64,000 bases of DNA from an uncultured Ardenticatenia bacterium (GTDB taxonomy: Bacteria > Chloroflexota > Anaerolineae > 4572-78 > NAK82). The stretch is taken from positions 1 to 64,000 of the forward strand of contig CAKZLO010000011.1 in the NCBI GenBank assembly GCA_937127125.1, in the 5' to 3' direction. Under the pieces are notes generated by a model. The model saw nothing but the letters and a program-made list of their open reading frames with translations. It was not told the DNA's origin and searched no databases. The translations under genes were made by a program, and so were the position numbers. Shown piece after piece: positions 10,934 to 20,354 of the stretch (position 1 is the stretch's first letter; each line of letters opens with the position of its first letter).

Positions 10934-10987
10934 GACCTAGCTCCGTTTTGGATAACAGTGCCCAATACTCCCTATCGCTCAAGTTTA

Positions 10988-11016
10988 ATTATACTAGGAG
11001 ATTAATGTAAATAAAA
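10988..11016 (-). promoter_or_regulatory. Probable promoter of the AmrS gene
   Basis: A perfect TATAAT lies at 10993-10988 on the minus strand. The -35 at 17 bases is poor (TTTTAT). The leader would be about 50 bases. The -10 box makes it likely. Confidence 0.5.
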
Positions 11017-11158
11017 GCCTCAAACAGGGTGTTAGTTTAAACGATTCCTCTGCCTTCTATGCAGCAGATGCCTTCGCTCCAGTCATCCTGTTGGAGCTTG
11101 GTGCTGGCACTTAATGGACAGGTCCCTTCAGGGATACTGTCTGATCGCGCACACCCGC

Positions 11159-11187
11159 TTGTCATACAGCCCTGTCTAAGATATTAT
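11159..11187 (+). promoter_or_regulatory. Sigma70-type promoter of the binding-lipoprotein gene
   Basis: TTGTCA (11159-11164), 17 bases, TATTAT (11182-11187), with the start point near 11194. Upstream, two hairpins are visible (GCTCCA/TGGAGC at 11076-11097 and GACAG-CCC/GGG-CTGTC at 11117-11141). These may be control sites or remnants. Confidence 0.65.
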
Positions 11188-11219
11188 GAACCCAGCTGAG
11201 CAATAGGGAGAGAATGGCG

Positions 11220-12392
11220 ATGCAACGAGCTTCGTTTATAGATGGCATACGTTACGGCACCGCTGCAGTCCTGCTTCTGGCAGTGTGGCTGATGGTGAGC
11301 TGTGCAGGCGGAACGACCCAGCCGACTAAAGGGGATCTGTACGTCTATGTGGCAGTCCCTCTGAGTGGTTTTCAGGCGAATGCTGGACAAACAGTGTTGG
11401 GGGGCGTGCGCCTTATCGCTGCAGAAGTAAACGCTCGCGGAGGGTTAATGGGCTACCGCGTCGTTGTTGAAGGGATTGACGACGAGAGCGACAGTGAAGT
11501 GGCTGTAGCAGTAGCGCAACGCGTAGCAGATGACGTGGCAGCCGGGAAACCTGTTTTGGGAGTTATTGGTCATTTGAATAGCGGCCAGACATTAGCAGCG
11601 ATGGAGATCTATAAGGACCTCTCGCTCGTGGTCATCACACCCACCGCAAGTGAAGTGAGCTTGACACAAAAGGGCTACCGCAACTTTTTCCGTGTCAATG
11701 CAAATGATGCAGTGCAGGCAAAGATTGACGCAGAATTCCTCACCAAAACCCTGCAAGCAAAGCGCATAGCTGTATTGCACAATGACGATCCCTATGGCAT
11801 CGGGTTAGCTGCAGCGGTTAGCGAAAACCTGAGAGCAGCCGGCAGTGAGGTGGCCACTCAGATCCAGGTGCGGGTGGAACAGCGTGAATACGACACCGAA
11901 GTATCTCAGCTTGTTCAAGCCAAGCCTGACGCCATCTTCTATGCTGGTTATGAGGTCGAGTGCCCCTATCTCCGCCATGCGCTAGTGCGAGCAGGTCTCG
12001 AGGTACCATTCCTCGCTTCGGATGGGTGTTTCCTTGCCACCACGATTGACGAATCCGAAGGCACTGCCGAGGGAATTTACGTCAGCGCCTTTGGGCCGAG
12101 TCCATGGACAGCGGCCAGCCCGGAATGGATCGCGGCTTACCAGGCCGTCGAACATCGCAATCCCGATACCTACAGCTTGAACGGCTATGTAGCGGGACAA
12201 GTGCTGTTGGACGGTGCAGCCAAAGCAGGGACTCTCAAGGGCTCCGATGTGGCACAGGCGATTCGCCAACTGGAGATAGCTTCTTTACTAGGTCCTATTA
12301 GCTACGACACTAATGGCGACTTGCGCGCACCCACCGTGTATATCTTCCAAGTGCGCGACGGTCGTTTTATTCAAGTATTCCCAGAGGCATAA
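11220..12392 (+). CDS. Branched-chain amino acid ABC transporter substrate-binding lipoprotein (LivJ-like)
   Basis: This is a periplasmic-binding-protein-fold receptor (type I), anchored outside the membrane as a lipoprotein. The N-terminus has a hydrophobic signal ending in the lipobox LMVSC. The mature part shows the family pattern: VYVAVPLSGFQANAGQ, a nucleotide-like GVIGHLNSGQTLAAMEIY segment and SLNGYVAGQVLLDGA near the end. About 390 residues fits LivJ/LivK. GGGAGA lies 7 bases before the ATG at 11220; the ATG at 11214 is too close to it. No permease or ATPase genes are adjacent, so it either uses a transporter encoded elsewhere or acts as a sensor. The ligand could also be an amide or another small amino acid. 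Confidence 0.9.
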   Translation: MQRASFIDGIRYGTAAVLLLAVWLMVSCAGGTTQPTKGDLYVYVAVPLSGFQANAGQTVLGGVRLIAAEVNARGGLMGYRVVVEGIDDESDSEVAVAVAQRVADDVAAGKPVLGVIGHLNSGQTLAAMEIYKDLSLVVITPTASEVSLTQKGYRNFFRVNANDAVQAKIDAEFLTKTLQAKRIAVLHNDDPYGIGLAAAVSENLRAAGSEVATQIQVRVEQREYDTEVSQLVQAKPDAIFYAGYEVECPYLRHALVRAGLEVPFLASDGCFLATTIDESEGTAEGIYVSAFGPSPWTAASPEWIAAYQAVEHRNPDTYSLNGYVAGQVLLDGAAKAGTLKGSDVAQAIRQLEIASLLGPISYDTNGDLRAPTVYIFQVRDGRFIQVFPEA

Positions 12393-12437
12393 CGTCGAGG
12401 GAGACCATTCCCAAAGATCTGCAGTAGGAGCAGTCGA

Positions 12438-13250
12438 TTGGCACGTTACACTCTTATGGCAGTGTATGCCCATCCGGATGATGAAGCGTTTGGCAGCGGC
12501 GGGACATTAGCTAAGTACGCCGCCCAAGGGTGCGACGTGTACGTCGTGACCGCCACACGTGGAGAGGCAGGACAAATCGCTGCGCCAGAGATTGCTACGC
12601 CCGCCAACCTTCCTGATGTGCGTGAACGGGAGTTGCGTTGCGCTTGCCAAATCTACGGTGTGCACTCACCCATTTTTATGGGATACCAAGATGGTCAGCT
12701 CACCATTGTCCATCAGGGTCAGGCGGTGGCGCGCTTGGTGCGCATCATCCGTGAGCTGCGTCCCGATGTGATAATCACGTTTGGGCCTGATGGGATTTAT
12801 GGTCACTATGACCACATTGCTGTGCACCGCTGGGCTTCCATCGCTTTTGATCTTGCTGCTGATCCCGACTGTTTTCCCGAGCTGCTGCGAGATACCTGCC
12901 AGCCTCACCAGGTGCGAAAACTCTACTACCGTGCTCTGACACAAGCTCAGATCACTGCAATGGTAAGTAATGGCATGCCGGAGGCGGTGATGATGGATGG
13001 CGTGCCCTTTCCATTCATCCCGTACCGAGGAGACGAAATTACTACTATCATCGATGTGAGCGATTGGCTGGAAGTGAAGCTGGCCGGCATCCGCTGCCAT
13101 GCCACGCAGTTGGGTCATGATAATCCATTCATCACTATGCCGGAAGAGGTGATGCAGCAACCCTGGCTGCGCACCGAATGTTACGTTCTGGCACGCTCCA
13201 CAGTAGGGTGGCCACAGGGCACTGAAATAGATTTGTTAGAGCGACTATAG
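12438..13250 (+). CDS. PIG-L family deacetylase (LmbE-like)
   Basis: This is a zinc-dependent N-acetylglucosamine-type deacetylase of the LmbE/MshB family. The metal motif AHPDDE is near residue 11 and the downstream histidine motif is in GIYGHYDHIAVHR. About 270 residues is normal. The start is TTG at 12438, with TAGGAG 7 bases upstream. Known relatives act on mycothiol or bacillithiol precursors, on mycothiol conjugates or on sugar lipids; which applies here cannot be decided. It follows the binding-protein gene by 45 bases and is probably in the same transcript. A second PIG-L gene lies at 62 kb. Confidence 0.9.
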   Translation: MARYTLMAVYAHPDDEAFGSGGTLAKYAAQGCDVYVVTATRGEAGQIAAPEIATPANLPDVRERELRCACQIYGVHSPIFMGYQDGQLTIVHQGQAVARLVRIIRELRPDVIITFGPDGIYGHYDHIAVHRWASIAFDLAADPDCFPELLRDTCQPHQVRKLYYRALTQAQITAMVSNGMPEAVMMDGVPFPFIPYRGDEITTIIDVSDWLEVKLAGIRCHATQLGHDNPFITMPEEVMQQPWLRTECYVLARSTVGWPQGTEIDLLERL

Positions 13251-13280
13251 TGTCGCGTCAAGGCATCCCACTTCGCTACG

Positions 13281-13637
13281 TTATAGCGTGATCACCTTGT
13301 CAGCGTGCCACTGAGCCGCGATGATGTCCCCCATGCCGCCCACGATACCCACCTGTACACGATCGGACAGGCCAAAGTAGTTCAAGCAAGTACTGCATAG
13401 AATCACGTGCACCCCTTTTGCTTCGAGGGACTTGAGTTGTGCCAACACAGGTGATCCCTCCACCGCTAGCTTAACCCCCTCAGCATAAAGACAGATAGCA
13501 TCCGGCAACATGTTACTTTCATCCAACAAGGTGAGGTACTTCTCGATCAGTTGGTGCTGCAGAGCTGGTTCGGCATGCCCCATGCCCTCGCGCGTGATCA
13601 GGATCGCAAGTGACTCTCTAGAGTATGTCTGCTCCAT
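13281..13637 (-). CDS. DsrE-like protein, similar to the C-terminal half of YedF
   Basis: About 118 residues with the DsrE/DsrF-like fold pattern. AILITREGMGHAEPALQ comes at the start, with a conserved cysteine segment VHVILCSTCLNYFGLSDR about two-thirds along. A glycine-rich GGMGDII region leads into ADKVI at the end. The LCSTC-x-x-YFGL region resembles the C-terminal domain of the YedF selenium-metabolism-associated protein, but the N-terminal TusA-like domain is absent. A role in sulfur or selenium transfer is therefore only possible. The start is uncertain: AAGGAGG lies about 16 bases before the ATG at 13637, and the frame stays open 10 codons further upstream. Confidence 0.75.
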   Translation of the reverse strand: MEQTYSRESLAILITREGMGHAEPALQHQLIEKYLTLLDESNMLPDAICLYAEGVKLAVEGSPVLAQLKSLEAKGVHVILCSTCLNYFGLSDRVQVGIVGGMGDIIAAQWHADKVITL

Positions 13638-13719
13638 TGGCTGATCCGATGTCCCTCCTTGCCTCAAAGGCGTCCGTTTTTATCCAAGCTAGGACGTTGT
13701 ACGTTGTCTTGCACCAGTG

Positions 13720-15081
13720 TCAACGATTGCGCGCCGCCTGACTATCCGGCGGATATAGCACGTAGGGATAGAACTGATTGGCCGAGAAGACACGGTCACC
13801 CAACTCTGTATTAATAACATCGTTGGTAATCAAGTAGTAGTCGATAACCTGGTCACTGTGGTTAAAGATGCGCACGTAGTACGTGTCACCATCCACCACA
13901 TTGCCTGACCATAGCCGCTCACCGGTCAGAGGATCCTTATCACGTTCCACCCACTGTCCTTGCCCCATTGGCACCATAGCCTTCGGCGTACCGCGCAGCC
14001 AGATATGAATCTGGCTAGCTGGATAAATCTGAAAGTTAATGTGGTGTGAGCGATTGCCATCTGCAGGGGTAGCGAACATCGTAAGCGCCATATGCTCGAA
14101 ACGTTGTTTATCGTAGTCCTGACGGATGAAAGCATACCAATGTTCGCCATTGGGGGCCAGACGACCCACGTTTGCACCGTCGTGCAACACCAGTGGCCGG
14201 TTGGGGTACACACTTGGGTACAACTCCGCTGGTGACAGAGTGCGCTCAACAGGTGTTGCTTCAGCGGTCGGCTGTGGCACGGCAGACGACGTGCTTGCCT
14301 CTGTGGCTGGTATAGTGGAGGATCTGTCTGCTGCTGCCGTGTCGAGGTTGCCGGAAAGCAAGCCGGCTTGATCAGCAAGCGCCAGCCATGCAACTGCTTC
14401 TTCAGGCGACATACTCTGCACGGCAGCGACGATCATGCGCCAGCGTGCTTCGTCCGCAGTGGCAGCAGGTTTAAGCACAGAGGCTGGATTTGCTGCGGAT
14501 GGCGCAGCTGTGCCAGCCTCCATGGCGGCAGCTGGTTGTGCATACGTCTGCCCCTCGTGCGCCACAGCAGGCTCTGCCACCAACACCTCCGCAGGTTGGC
14601 TCATAGTCATCAAGTGATATTCCACGGGTGTGGCCGAGTTATTGAACAGACGCACGTAGTAGGTTTCCTCACGCAGCAGACTACCAGTCCACATGCGTTC
14701 CGCGGAATTCGGGTCAAAATCGGCGGTCGTAAAGATCCCGACGCCCAGCGCAACGTTGGAGCTTCCCTGCAACCAGCGCTCCACCTGTTCTTGGGTGAAC
14801 ACTTGGAAGTTGACGTAGGGGGTGACCTCGTGGTTGCCGGGCCGGTATACCAGGCTAAACACCACCAGATGATCCGTGTCGTTCTTTAACGTGGCTGCAT
14901 TGATTTGGTACCACTGTTCGGCGCCAGGCTGCAGCTGCCCAATGCTCAAACCATCACCCAGCGGTTTTGCCGCGAGCATCGCGCGGCGCATATTGGGGCC
15001 CGCATAGCTCGGGGAAGTTACGCAAGCAAGCACAATCGCCACCAACGTAATCAGAGTGGGAAGAACCAGTCTCGCTTTCAT
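13720..15081 (-). CDS. Secreted protein with a duplicated beta-rich domain, function unknown
   Basis: I do not recognise a named family. The N-terminus is a clear signal peptide (positive start, hydrophobic core, SYA before the cut). Two related domains of about 120 residues follow, at roughly 42-160 and 300-425. Both have a glycine-rich start leading to E-x-WY, then NFQ(V/I), W-L-x-G, ER-x-W(T/S)G, (D/E)TYYVR-(L/I)FN and a Y-x-L-(M/I)T end. The linker between them is rich in alanine, proline, serine and threonine. The pattern resembles pre-peptidase or carbohydrate-binding beta sandwiches, but that is a guess. A good promoter lies at 15179-15208. Confidence 0.8.
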   Translation of the reverse strand: MKARLVLPTLITLVAIVLACVTSPSYAGPNMRRAMLAAKPLGDGLSIGQLQPGAEQWYQINAATLKNDTDHLVVFSLVYRPGNHEVTPYVNFQVFTQEQVERWLQGSSNVALGVGIFTTADFDPNSAERMWTGSLLREETYYVRLFNNSATPVEYHLMTMSQPAEVLVAEPAVAHEGQTYAQPAAAMEAGTAAPSAANPASVLKPAATADEARWRMIVAAVQSMSPEEAVAWLALADQAGLLSGNLDTAAADRSSTIPATEASTSSAVPQPTAEATPVERTLSPAELYPSVYPNRPLVLHDGANVGRLAPNGEHWYAFIRQDYDKQRFEHMALTMFATPADGNRSHHINFQIYPASQIHIWLRGTPKAMVPMGQGQWVERDKDPLTGERLWSGNVVDGDTYYVRIFNHSDQVIDYYLITNDVINTELGDRVFSANQFYPYVLYPPDSQAARNR

Positions 15082-15178
15082 CTTCCGGCAATCCTTTCTC
15101 GTGATTGGAATTCCGGAGATGCGAAAGCGTACACTTCGTCCCCCAGCCAGTGAGGAACCACGCGCATCTCCATCGCTT

Positions 15179-15208
15179 ATTATAAACCAACGCGTAACTA
15201 TCTGGCAA
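15179..15208 (-). promoter_or_regulatory. Promoter of the secreted duplicated-domain protein
   Basis: On the minus strand TTGCCA (15208-15203), 18 bases, TATAAT (15184-15179). It is divergent from the aldo/keto reductase promoter just downstream on the plus strand. Confidence 0.7.
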
Positions 15209-15230
15209 TGTCATTTTTGCATCTGTGCGA

Positions 15231-15260
15231 TTGTCGGGAGCAAGGAGCCTGTGCTATACT
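15231..15260 (+). promoter_or_regulatory. Extended -10 promoter of the aldo/keto reductase-zwf genes
   Basis: TTGTCG (15231-15236), 18 bases, TATACT (15255-15260) preceded by TGC, an extended -10 element. The leader would be about 50 bases. Confidence 0.7.
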
Positions 15261-15316
15261 CTCTTTCGGTTTCATAGGGTCAAAGAATGCACATTGGAAG
15301 GGCAACGAGATAAGGT

Positions 15317-16237
15317 ATGCGTTACCGTCGTCTGGGCAAAACAGGATTGCGCGTTTCGGTGATTGGCCTTGGCACTTGGCAATTCGGCGGAGAATGGGGC
15401 AAGCAATTTACCCAGTCTGAAGTAGACCGCTTGATGGGGCGCGCCCAAGAGATGGGCATCAACTTCATTGACACGGCTGAGTGCTACGGTGACCATCTAT
15501 CTGAACAGATGATCGGCCGTGCCATTCGCGGCCAGCGCGACAAGTGGATCATTGCCACCAAGTTCGGCCACCAATTCGTCCGTAACTTCGAACGCGTGGA
15601 CCGTTGGTCGTCGGACGAGGTGTTAGCTCAACTGGAAGATTCACTAAAAGCCTTGGGCACGGAAACCATTGATCTGTACCAATTCCACTCCGGGAATGAT
15701 CAGGCTTTCAATCAAGATGCCTTGTGGACAATGCTTGACAAGCAGAGGCAAGCTGGCAAGATCCGTTTTTTGGGCATCTCGATCAGCAGCAAGAGCGAGA
15801 ACTTGTATCAGGTGCAACAGGCAACTCGTGTTGGTGCCAGTGTGATACAGTTGGTGTACAATCGGCTGGATCGAGGGCCAGAGCAACGCGTGTTGCCAGC
15901 TTGTCAGGCACAGGACCTGGGGGTTCTGGCACGCGTACCATTGGCGAGCGGTCTGCTGAGTGGCAAGTATCGGCCGGGCACGGAGTTCACTCAGACGGAT
16001 GACATGCGCTCCCTCCAAGATCGTGCAGAAGTGCAACGAAGATTGCAGTTGGTACAGGAGATCGCCCAACAGGAGGTGCCACCAGGCGTGCCGATGGCCG
16101 TGTGGGCACTGGCGTGGTGTTTACAGCATCCTGCCGTCACCTGTGTCATACCCGGTTGCAAGACCATTGAACAGGTGGAAATGAACGCTAGTGCAGCCGA
16201 ACTGGTACCACCGGATCATCCACAAGCAGTGGAGTAA
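15317..16237 (+). CDS. Aldo/keto reductase
   Basis: This is an NADPH-dependent TIM-barrel oxidoreductase acting on carbonyls. It shows the family start MRYRRLGKTGLRVSVIGLGTWQFGG and the catalytic aspartate-tyrosine region NFIDTAECYGDHLSE. The lysine region is at WIIATKFG, and the cofactor end is CVIPGCKTIEQVEMN. About 306 residues is typical. It lies 27 bases before zwf with a common promoter upstream, so the two are probably co-transcribed; the reductase could use NADPH made by Zwf. The substrate is not predictable. Confidence 0.92.
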   Translation: MRYRRLGKTGLRVSVIGLGTWQFGGEWGKQFTQSEVDRLMGRAQEMGINFIDTAECYGDHLSEQMIGRAIRGQRDKWIIATKFGHQFVRNFERVDRWSSDEVLAQLEDSLKALGTETIDLYQFHSGNDQAFNQDALWTMLDKQRQAGKIRFLGISISSKSENLYQVQQATRVGASVIQLVYNRLDRGPEQRVLPACQAQDLGVLARVPLASGLLSGKYRPGTEFTQTDDMRSLQDRAEVQRRLQLVQEIAQQEVPPGVPMAVWALAWCLQHPAVTCVIPGCKTIEQVEMNASAAELVPPDHPQAVE

Positions 16238-16264
16238 CATCAAGGGCAGGTAAGGAGGCCTAGG

Positions 16265-17791
16265 GTGCATCCCGGTTCATGTGGTAGAGTTCCCCGCGTG
16301 CGATGGGGCACGCCCAGCGAGCCCATCGAGCCAAAGCCGGCGTTCTCTTCGACAATTGTCATCTTCGGAGCGTCAGGCGATCTGACTCAGCGTAAGCTGG
16401 TGCCATCGCTATACAACCTCTACCGCAAGAAACGATTGCCGGATGGGACGCGCATTGTCGGGTTTGCCCGCCGGCCTTATGACGATCAGATCTTTCGCGA
16501 GATAATGCACTCCGCAGTTATAAGATTTGTAGACGGAACATTGGACGAGACGTTGTGGGCTTCCTTTGCTCAGATGTTACATTATGTTCAAGGTGATCTG
16601 GAGAGCTCCGAGAGCTATCGCCATTTAGAACAAGAACTGCGCCGTCTGGAAGGAGGGCCATCCAATCGACTGTATTATTTGGCCACAGTACCAACCCTGT
16701 ACATCCCGATTGTTACCTATTTAGGCGCAGCGGGAATGGCAGCCCCGCAGGAGGGCTGGCGCAACATTGTGATCGAGAAACCCTTTGGGCACGACCTTGC
16801 TTCTGCGCAGGCGCTCAATCACGCCGTGCACAGCGTGTTTCAGGAAAGCCAGATTTATCGAATTGACCATTATCTGGGCAAGGAAACAGCACAAAACATT
16901 CTCTTCTTCCGCTTTGCAAACACGATTTTCGAACCGGTCTGGAACCGGCAATATATGTGTAATGTCCAGATCACCGTTGCCGAGTGCGTGGATGTAGGAC
17001 ACCGCGCCGCCTTCTACGACGCAACAGGAGTACTGCGCGACATGTTCCAGAATCATCTGTTGCAACTCCTGACACTGGTGACTATGGAACCGCCAGCGTC
17101 ATTCAACGCAGATGCGTTGCGCAATGAGAAGGTGAAGGTGCTGAGTGCAGTGCGTCCTATTGCGTTGCATGACACGGTGCGTGCGCAGTATGAAGGCTAT
17201 CGCAACACACCAGGGGTGGCGCCCGATTCGCAGACGCCTACCTATGCTGCACTGAAGCTCTATATCGACAATTGGCGCTGGCAGGGTGTGCCCTTCTATC
17301 TGCGCTCGGGCAAGGCGTTGGCACAGAAAACCTCTGAAATTGCTATCCAGTTCCAGTGCCCCCCGCATGTGATGTTTGATCTGCCACCCGGCAAAGAGTT
17401 TACTCCGAATATCTTATCTTTGTGCATCCAGCCCAACGAAGGCATCCATCTCAAATTCGAGACAAAAGTGCCCGACTCGGCACAGGAGACCATCTCGCGC
17501 GATTTGGAGTTTCATTACCGGACAGGTTTCGGCGACCAGGCAATCCCGGATGCCTATGAGCGCCTTTTGCTGGACGCGCTGCGAGGTGATGCTTCTCTAT
17601 TTGCTCGTTATGACGAAATTGAAGCTGCTTGGCAGTTGATAGACCCGATTCTGCGCGGCTGGGAATCACCCGAGGCCCCACCGTTGGTGAGCTATCCGGT
17701 GGGCAGTTGGGGACCTCCCGAGGCAGACGATCTGCTGGCACGCGATGGCAACGTGTGGCGACTTAGCTGTGCTGGCGGTTGCGAGGAATAG
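16265..17791 (+). CDS. zwf: Glucose-6-phosphate 1-dehydrogenase
   Basis: It oxidises glucose 6-phosphate to 6-phosphogluconolactone with NADP, the entry to the oxidative pentose phosphate pathway. The nucleotide-binding [16 protein letters not shown] lies near residue 37. IEKPFGHDL and the substrate/catalytic motif RIDHYLGKE are near 195-210, and the C-terminal region [14 protein letters not shown] matches the family. About 508 residues is normal. The start is GTG at 16265 with AAGGAGG 6 bases upstream. The next pentose phosphate genes (pgl, gnd) are not adjacent. An FGGY kinase follows after about 170 bases with no strong promoter visible. Confidence 0.97.
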   Translation: MHPGSCGRVPRVRWGTPSEPIEPKPAFSSTIVIFGASGDLTQRKLVPSLYNLYRKKRLPDGTRIVGFARRPYDDQIFREIMHSAVIRFVDGTLDETLWASFAQMLHYVQGDLESSESYRHLEQELRRLEGGPSNRLYYLATVPTLYIPIVTYLGAAGMAAPQEGWRNIVIEKPFGHDLASAQALNHAVHSVFQESQIYRIDHYLGKETAQNILFFRFANTIFEPVWNRQYMCNVQITVAECVDVGHRAAFYDATGVLRDMFQNHLLQLLTLVTMEPPASFNADALRNEKVKVLSAVRPIALHDTVRAQYEGYRNTPGVAPDSQTPTYAALKLYIDNWRWQGVPFYLRSGKALAQKTSEIAIQFQCPPHVMFDLPPGKEFTPNILSLCIQPNEGIHLKFETKVPDSAQETISRDLEFHYRTGFGDQAIPDAYERLLLDALRGDASLFARYDEIEAAWQLIDPILRGWESPEAPPLVSYPVGSWGPPEADDLLARDGNVWRLSCAGGCEE

Positions 17792-17962
17792 CGGCCACAC
17801 TGTGCTACGATTGACAGCGCGACACGGTCTCGCCCATCGCGGGGACCGTCAGTGTAGGCTTAATTATGTCAAGTATACCTCCAACTTTGAACATCCTGAG
17901 GAGATTTGCGCGATAGCATTTGCCAGAACTCTGATTTCATCTTATCTGACGGAGTAGGCACA

Positions 17963-19474
17963 ATGAGCTTGCTAGGCATTGACGTAGGCACCACAGGTTG
18001 CAAAGCTGGCATTGTCACCGAGAAAGGCAGCATCATAGCACTCGCTTATCGGGAGTATCCCATCCTTCACCCTCAGCCCGGCTGGGCCGAGCTGGATATG
18101 CAGGACGTGTGGAGTAAGGTCAAGGAGGTCATCCGCGAGGTAACCGCGGCAACACAAGGGAATGAGGTAACCGCTCTCTCCATCTCTTCAATGGGCGAGG
18201 CCATGACCCCAGTGCGTCTCGCGGATCGTGCCATCCTGGATCGAGCTGTGTTGGGAATTGATGCACGCGGTGAAGAATATGTGGCTCAAATGGGAGCTCG
18301 ACCCGGCGCATCGCGACTGCATGAAATCAATGGGAACATCCTGGGATTGGCACACTCGGCACCCAAGCTGGCATGGCTACGCGATCACAAGCCCGATCTT
18401 TTTGAGCGCGCTGACAAGTTTTTACTTACCAGTGGCCTTATTGGCTTCCTCCTCGGCGGCGAAGCAGTAACCGACTACTCGCTAGCGAATCGCACGCTTT
18501 TGTTCGACGTGCATGCTGCTGATTGGTCACCTGAGCTATTGGAGGCAACGGGTATCCCACCTGAAAAGCTCCCGCGAGTCGTACCCGCTGGCAGTGTAGT
18601 GGGAGAGGTAGATGGGCAGCTTGCTGAGGATCTCGGGCTTCCGCGCAAAGTCAAAATTATCGCCGGAGGGCACGATCAGTGTTGCAACGCCCTAGGAGCA
18701 GGGGTGGTGCGCCCGGGTCGCGCGGTGTATGGCATGGGCACTTTCATCTGCATCACACCGACATATGACCATTTGCCGCCCAGCCGCCCACTACGCGAAG
18801 CCGGCTTGAACATTGAGCACCATGTATTGCCTGGACAATTCGTGAGCTTCATCTATAACATCGGCGGCTCGATCCTGCGCTGGGCACGCGATACGATGGC
18901 AGCAGCCGAACATCTCGAGGCACAGCAGAGAGGATACGATATCTATGATCGACTGATGGCCGAGCTACCTGCCGAGCCAACGGACTTGATGGTGTTGCCC
19001 CACTTTGCTACCTGCGGCCCCCCAACATTTGACGCCGATTCGTCCGGTGTCATTATGGGTCTGAAGCTGGAGACAACGCGCGGACAGCTGATCAAAGGAT
19101 TACTCGAGGGGCTCACCTATTACTTCGCCGAAGCGCTGGATCTCATTCCCCACAGCGTACTGCAAATCACCGAGTTTCGAGCGACCGGTGGTGGTTCCAA
19201 ATCGGATGTCTGGCTGCAATTGACCGCCGACATTTTAGGTCAACCAATTATGCGCTTACAGGTGAACGAATGTGGGGTGCTGGGCGCCGCATTGCTGGCA
19301 GGTGTGGGAAGCGGAATCTTCGCGTCGGGCGTCGAAGCATCTGAGGCGTTTGTGCACGTCACCCACACCTTCGAACCGAGGCCGGCCATGTTCGCCGCCT
19401 ATCAGGAACGTTTGGCGCGTTACAAGCAGCTCTACCCGCTCATCAAAGACTATCTGCATCAAATGTCAAGGTAA
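17963..19474 (+). CDS. FGGY-family carbohydrate kinase, xylulokinase-like
   Basis: This is an ATP-dependent sugar kinase of the hexokinase/actin fold. The sequence opens with the phosphate-1 motif LLGIDVGTTGCKAGIV. GGHDQCCNALGAG lies in the middle, and the FGGY C-terminal signature appears as FRATGGGSKSDVWLQLTADILGQP. About 503 residues fits xylulokinases. GGAG lies about 8 bases before the ATG at 17963; the frame upstream is open but has no ribosome site. An SDR gene follows after 9 bases, which suggests a polyol or pentulose pathway in which the SDR makes the ketose. The substrate (D-xylulose or another ketose) is inferred. Confidence 0.9.
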   Translation: MSLLGIDVGTTGCKAGIVTEKGSIIALAYREYPILHPQPGWAELDMQDVWSKVKEVIREVTAATQGNEVTALSISSMGEAMTPVRLADRAILDRAVLGIDARGEEYVAQMGARPGASRLHEINGNILGLAHSAPKLAWLRDHKPDLFERADKFLLTSGLIGFLLGGEAVTDYSLANRTLLFDVHAADWSPELLEATGIPPEKLPRVVPAGSVVGEVDGQLAEDLGLPRKVKIIAGGHDQCCNALGAGVVRPGRAVYGMGTFICITPTYDHLPPSRPLREAGLNIEHHVLPGQFVSFIYNIGGSILRWARDTMAAAEHLEAQQRGYDIYDRLMAELPAEPTDLMVLPHFATCGPPTFDADSSGVIMGLKLETTRGQLIKGLLEGLTYYFAEALDLIPHSVLQITEFRATGGGSKSDVWLQLTADILGQPIMRLQVNECGVLGAALLAGVGSGIFASGVEASEAFVHVTHTFEPRPAMFAAYQERLARYKQLYPLIKDYLHQMSR

Positions 19475-19483
19475 AAGGGAAAT

Positions 19484-20305
19484 ATGAATCACTTCAAAGA
19501 CAAGGTTGCTTTGATTACAGGGGCGTCGCGTGGCATTGGCCGTGGTATTGCTCTGCATCTTGCTGCAGAGGGAGCAGATGTGATAGTCAACTACTACTCC
19601 CACCGTGAGGAAGCTCAGGAGGTGGCGGCTGAGATCAGCCGTTTGGGGCGCCAGGCGCTCGTCTACCAAGCGGATGTGGCCGACAGAGAAGCAGTGCAAA
19701 GCATGTTCGACGCCGCAGTAGAGCGTTTCGGCCACATTGACATTGTAGTTGCCAATGCTGTCTTCGAGCGGCATGCCATGCTGATTGACGCTGACTGGGA
19801 GGTACACCGTCGCGTTTTCGAAGTCACACAGTTTGGCGTTTATCACACGTGTCAATGTGCAGCCAGGCAAATGGTGCATCAGAACAACACAGGCCGACCA
19901 GGCGGCAAAATTATCATCATCGGCTCGGTGTGCGCTGAGGTGCCTTTCGCCGGTCAGGCCGCATACAATATGGCCAAAGCGGCCGTGCATATGCTGGGGC
20001 GTTCACTGGCAGCTGAGCTGACCCCTTATCGCATCAACGTTAATGTCATCGAGCCAGGTTGGATTGACACGCCAGGGGAACGAGCCTTGTATGGTGACGC
20101 TGTGGTCAACGCAGGCTGGCAGCGTGTGCCCTGGCGTCGTCTGGGCACACCCGAGGACATCGCCAAGGCCGTCGCCTACTTAGCGAGCGACGATGCCGAT
20201 TTTGTGACCGGCGCGACCTTGTTGGTGGATGGTGGCCAGATGCTGTACTTGGGTTGGCCGGGCACACCACCGCCCGCTGTCTGGGATCAGCGAAGCAGTG
20301 AGTAA
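19484..20305 (+). CDS. Short-chain dehydrogenase/reductase (FabG-like)
   Basis: NAD(P)-dependent oxidoreductase. The glycine motif TGASRGIGRGIAL lies at about residues 13-25, then NAV (for NNAG), a serine in IIGSVCAEVPFAG and the catalytic YNMAK; the end DDADFVTGATLLVDGG is typical. About 273 residues, slightly long for FabG because of a C-terminal tail. Placed directly after the sugar kinase, it is more likely a sugar or polyol dehydrogenase than a fatty-acid reductase, but the sequence alone does not decide this. AAGGG precedes the start. Confidence 0.9.
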   Translation: MNHFKDKVALITGASRGIGRGIALHLAAEGADVIVNYYSHREEAQEVAAEISRLGRQALVYQADVADREAVQSMFDAAVERFGHIDIVVANAVFERHAMLIDADWEVHRRVFEVTQFGVYHTCQCAARQMVHQNNTGRPGGKIIIIGSVCAEVPFAGQAAYNMAKAAVHMLGRSLAAELTPYRINVNVIEPGWIDTPGERALYGDAVVNAGWQRVPWRRLGTPEDIAKAVAYLASDDADFVTGATLLVDGGQMLYLGWPGTPPPAVWDQRSSE

Positions 20306-20354
20306 ATAGTGCACGAATACGTAGAAATCCAAGCGCAAAATAGGACTGGGGCAT

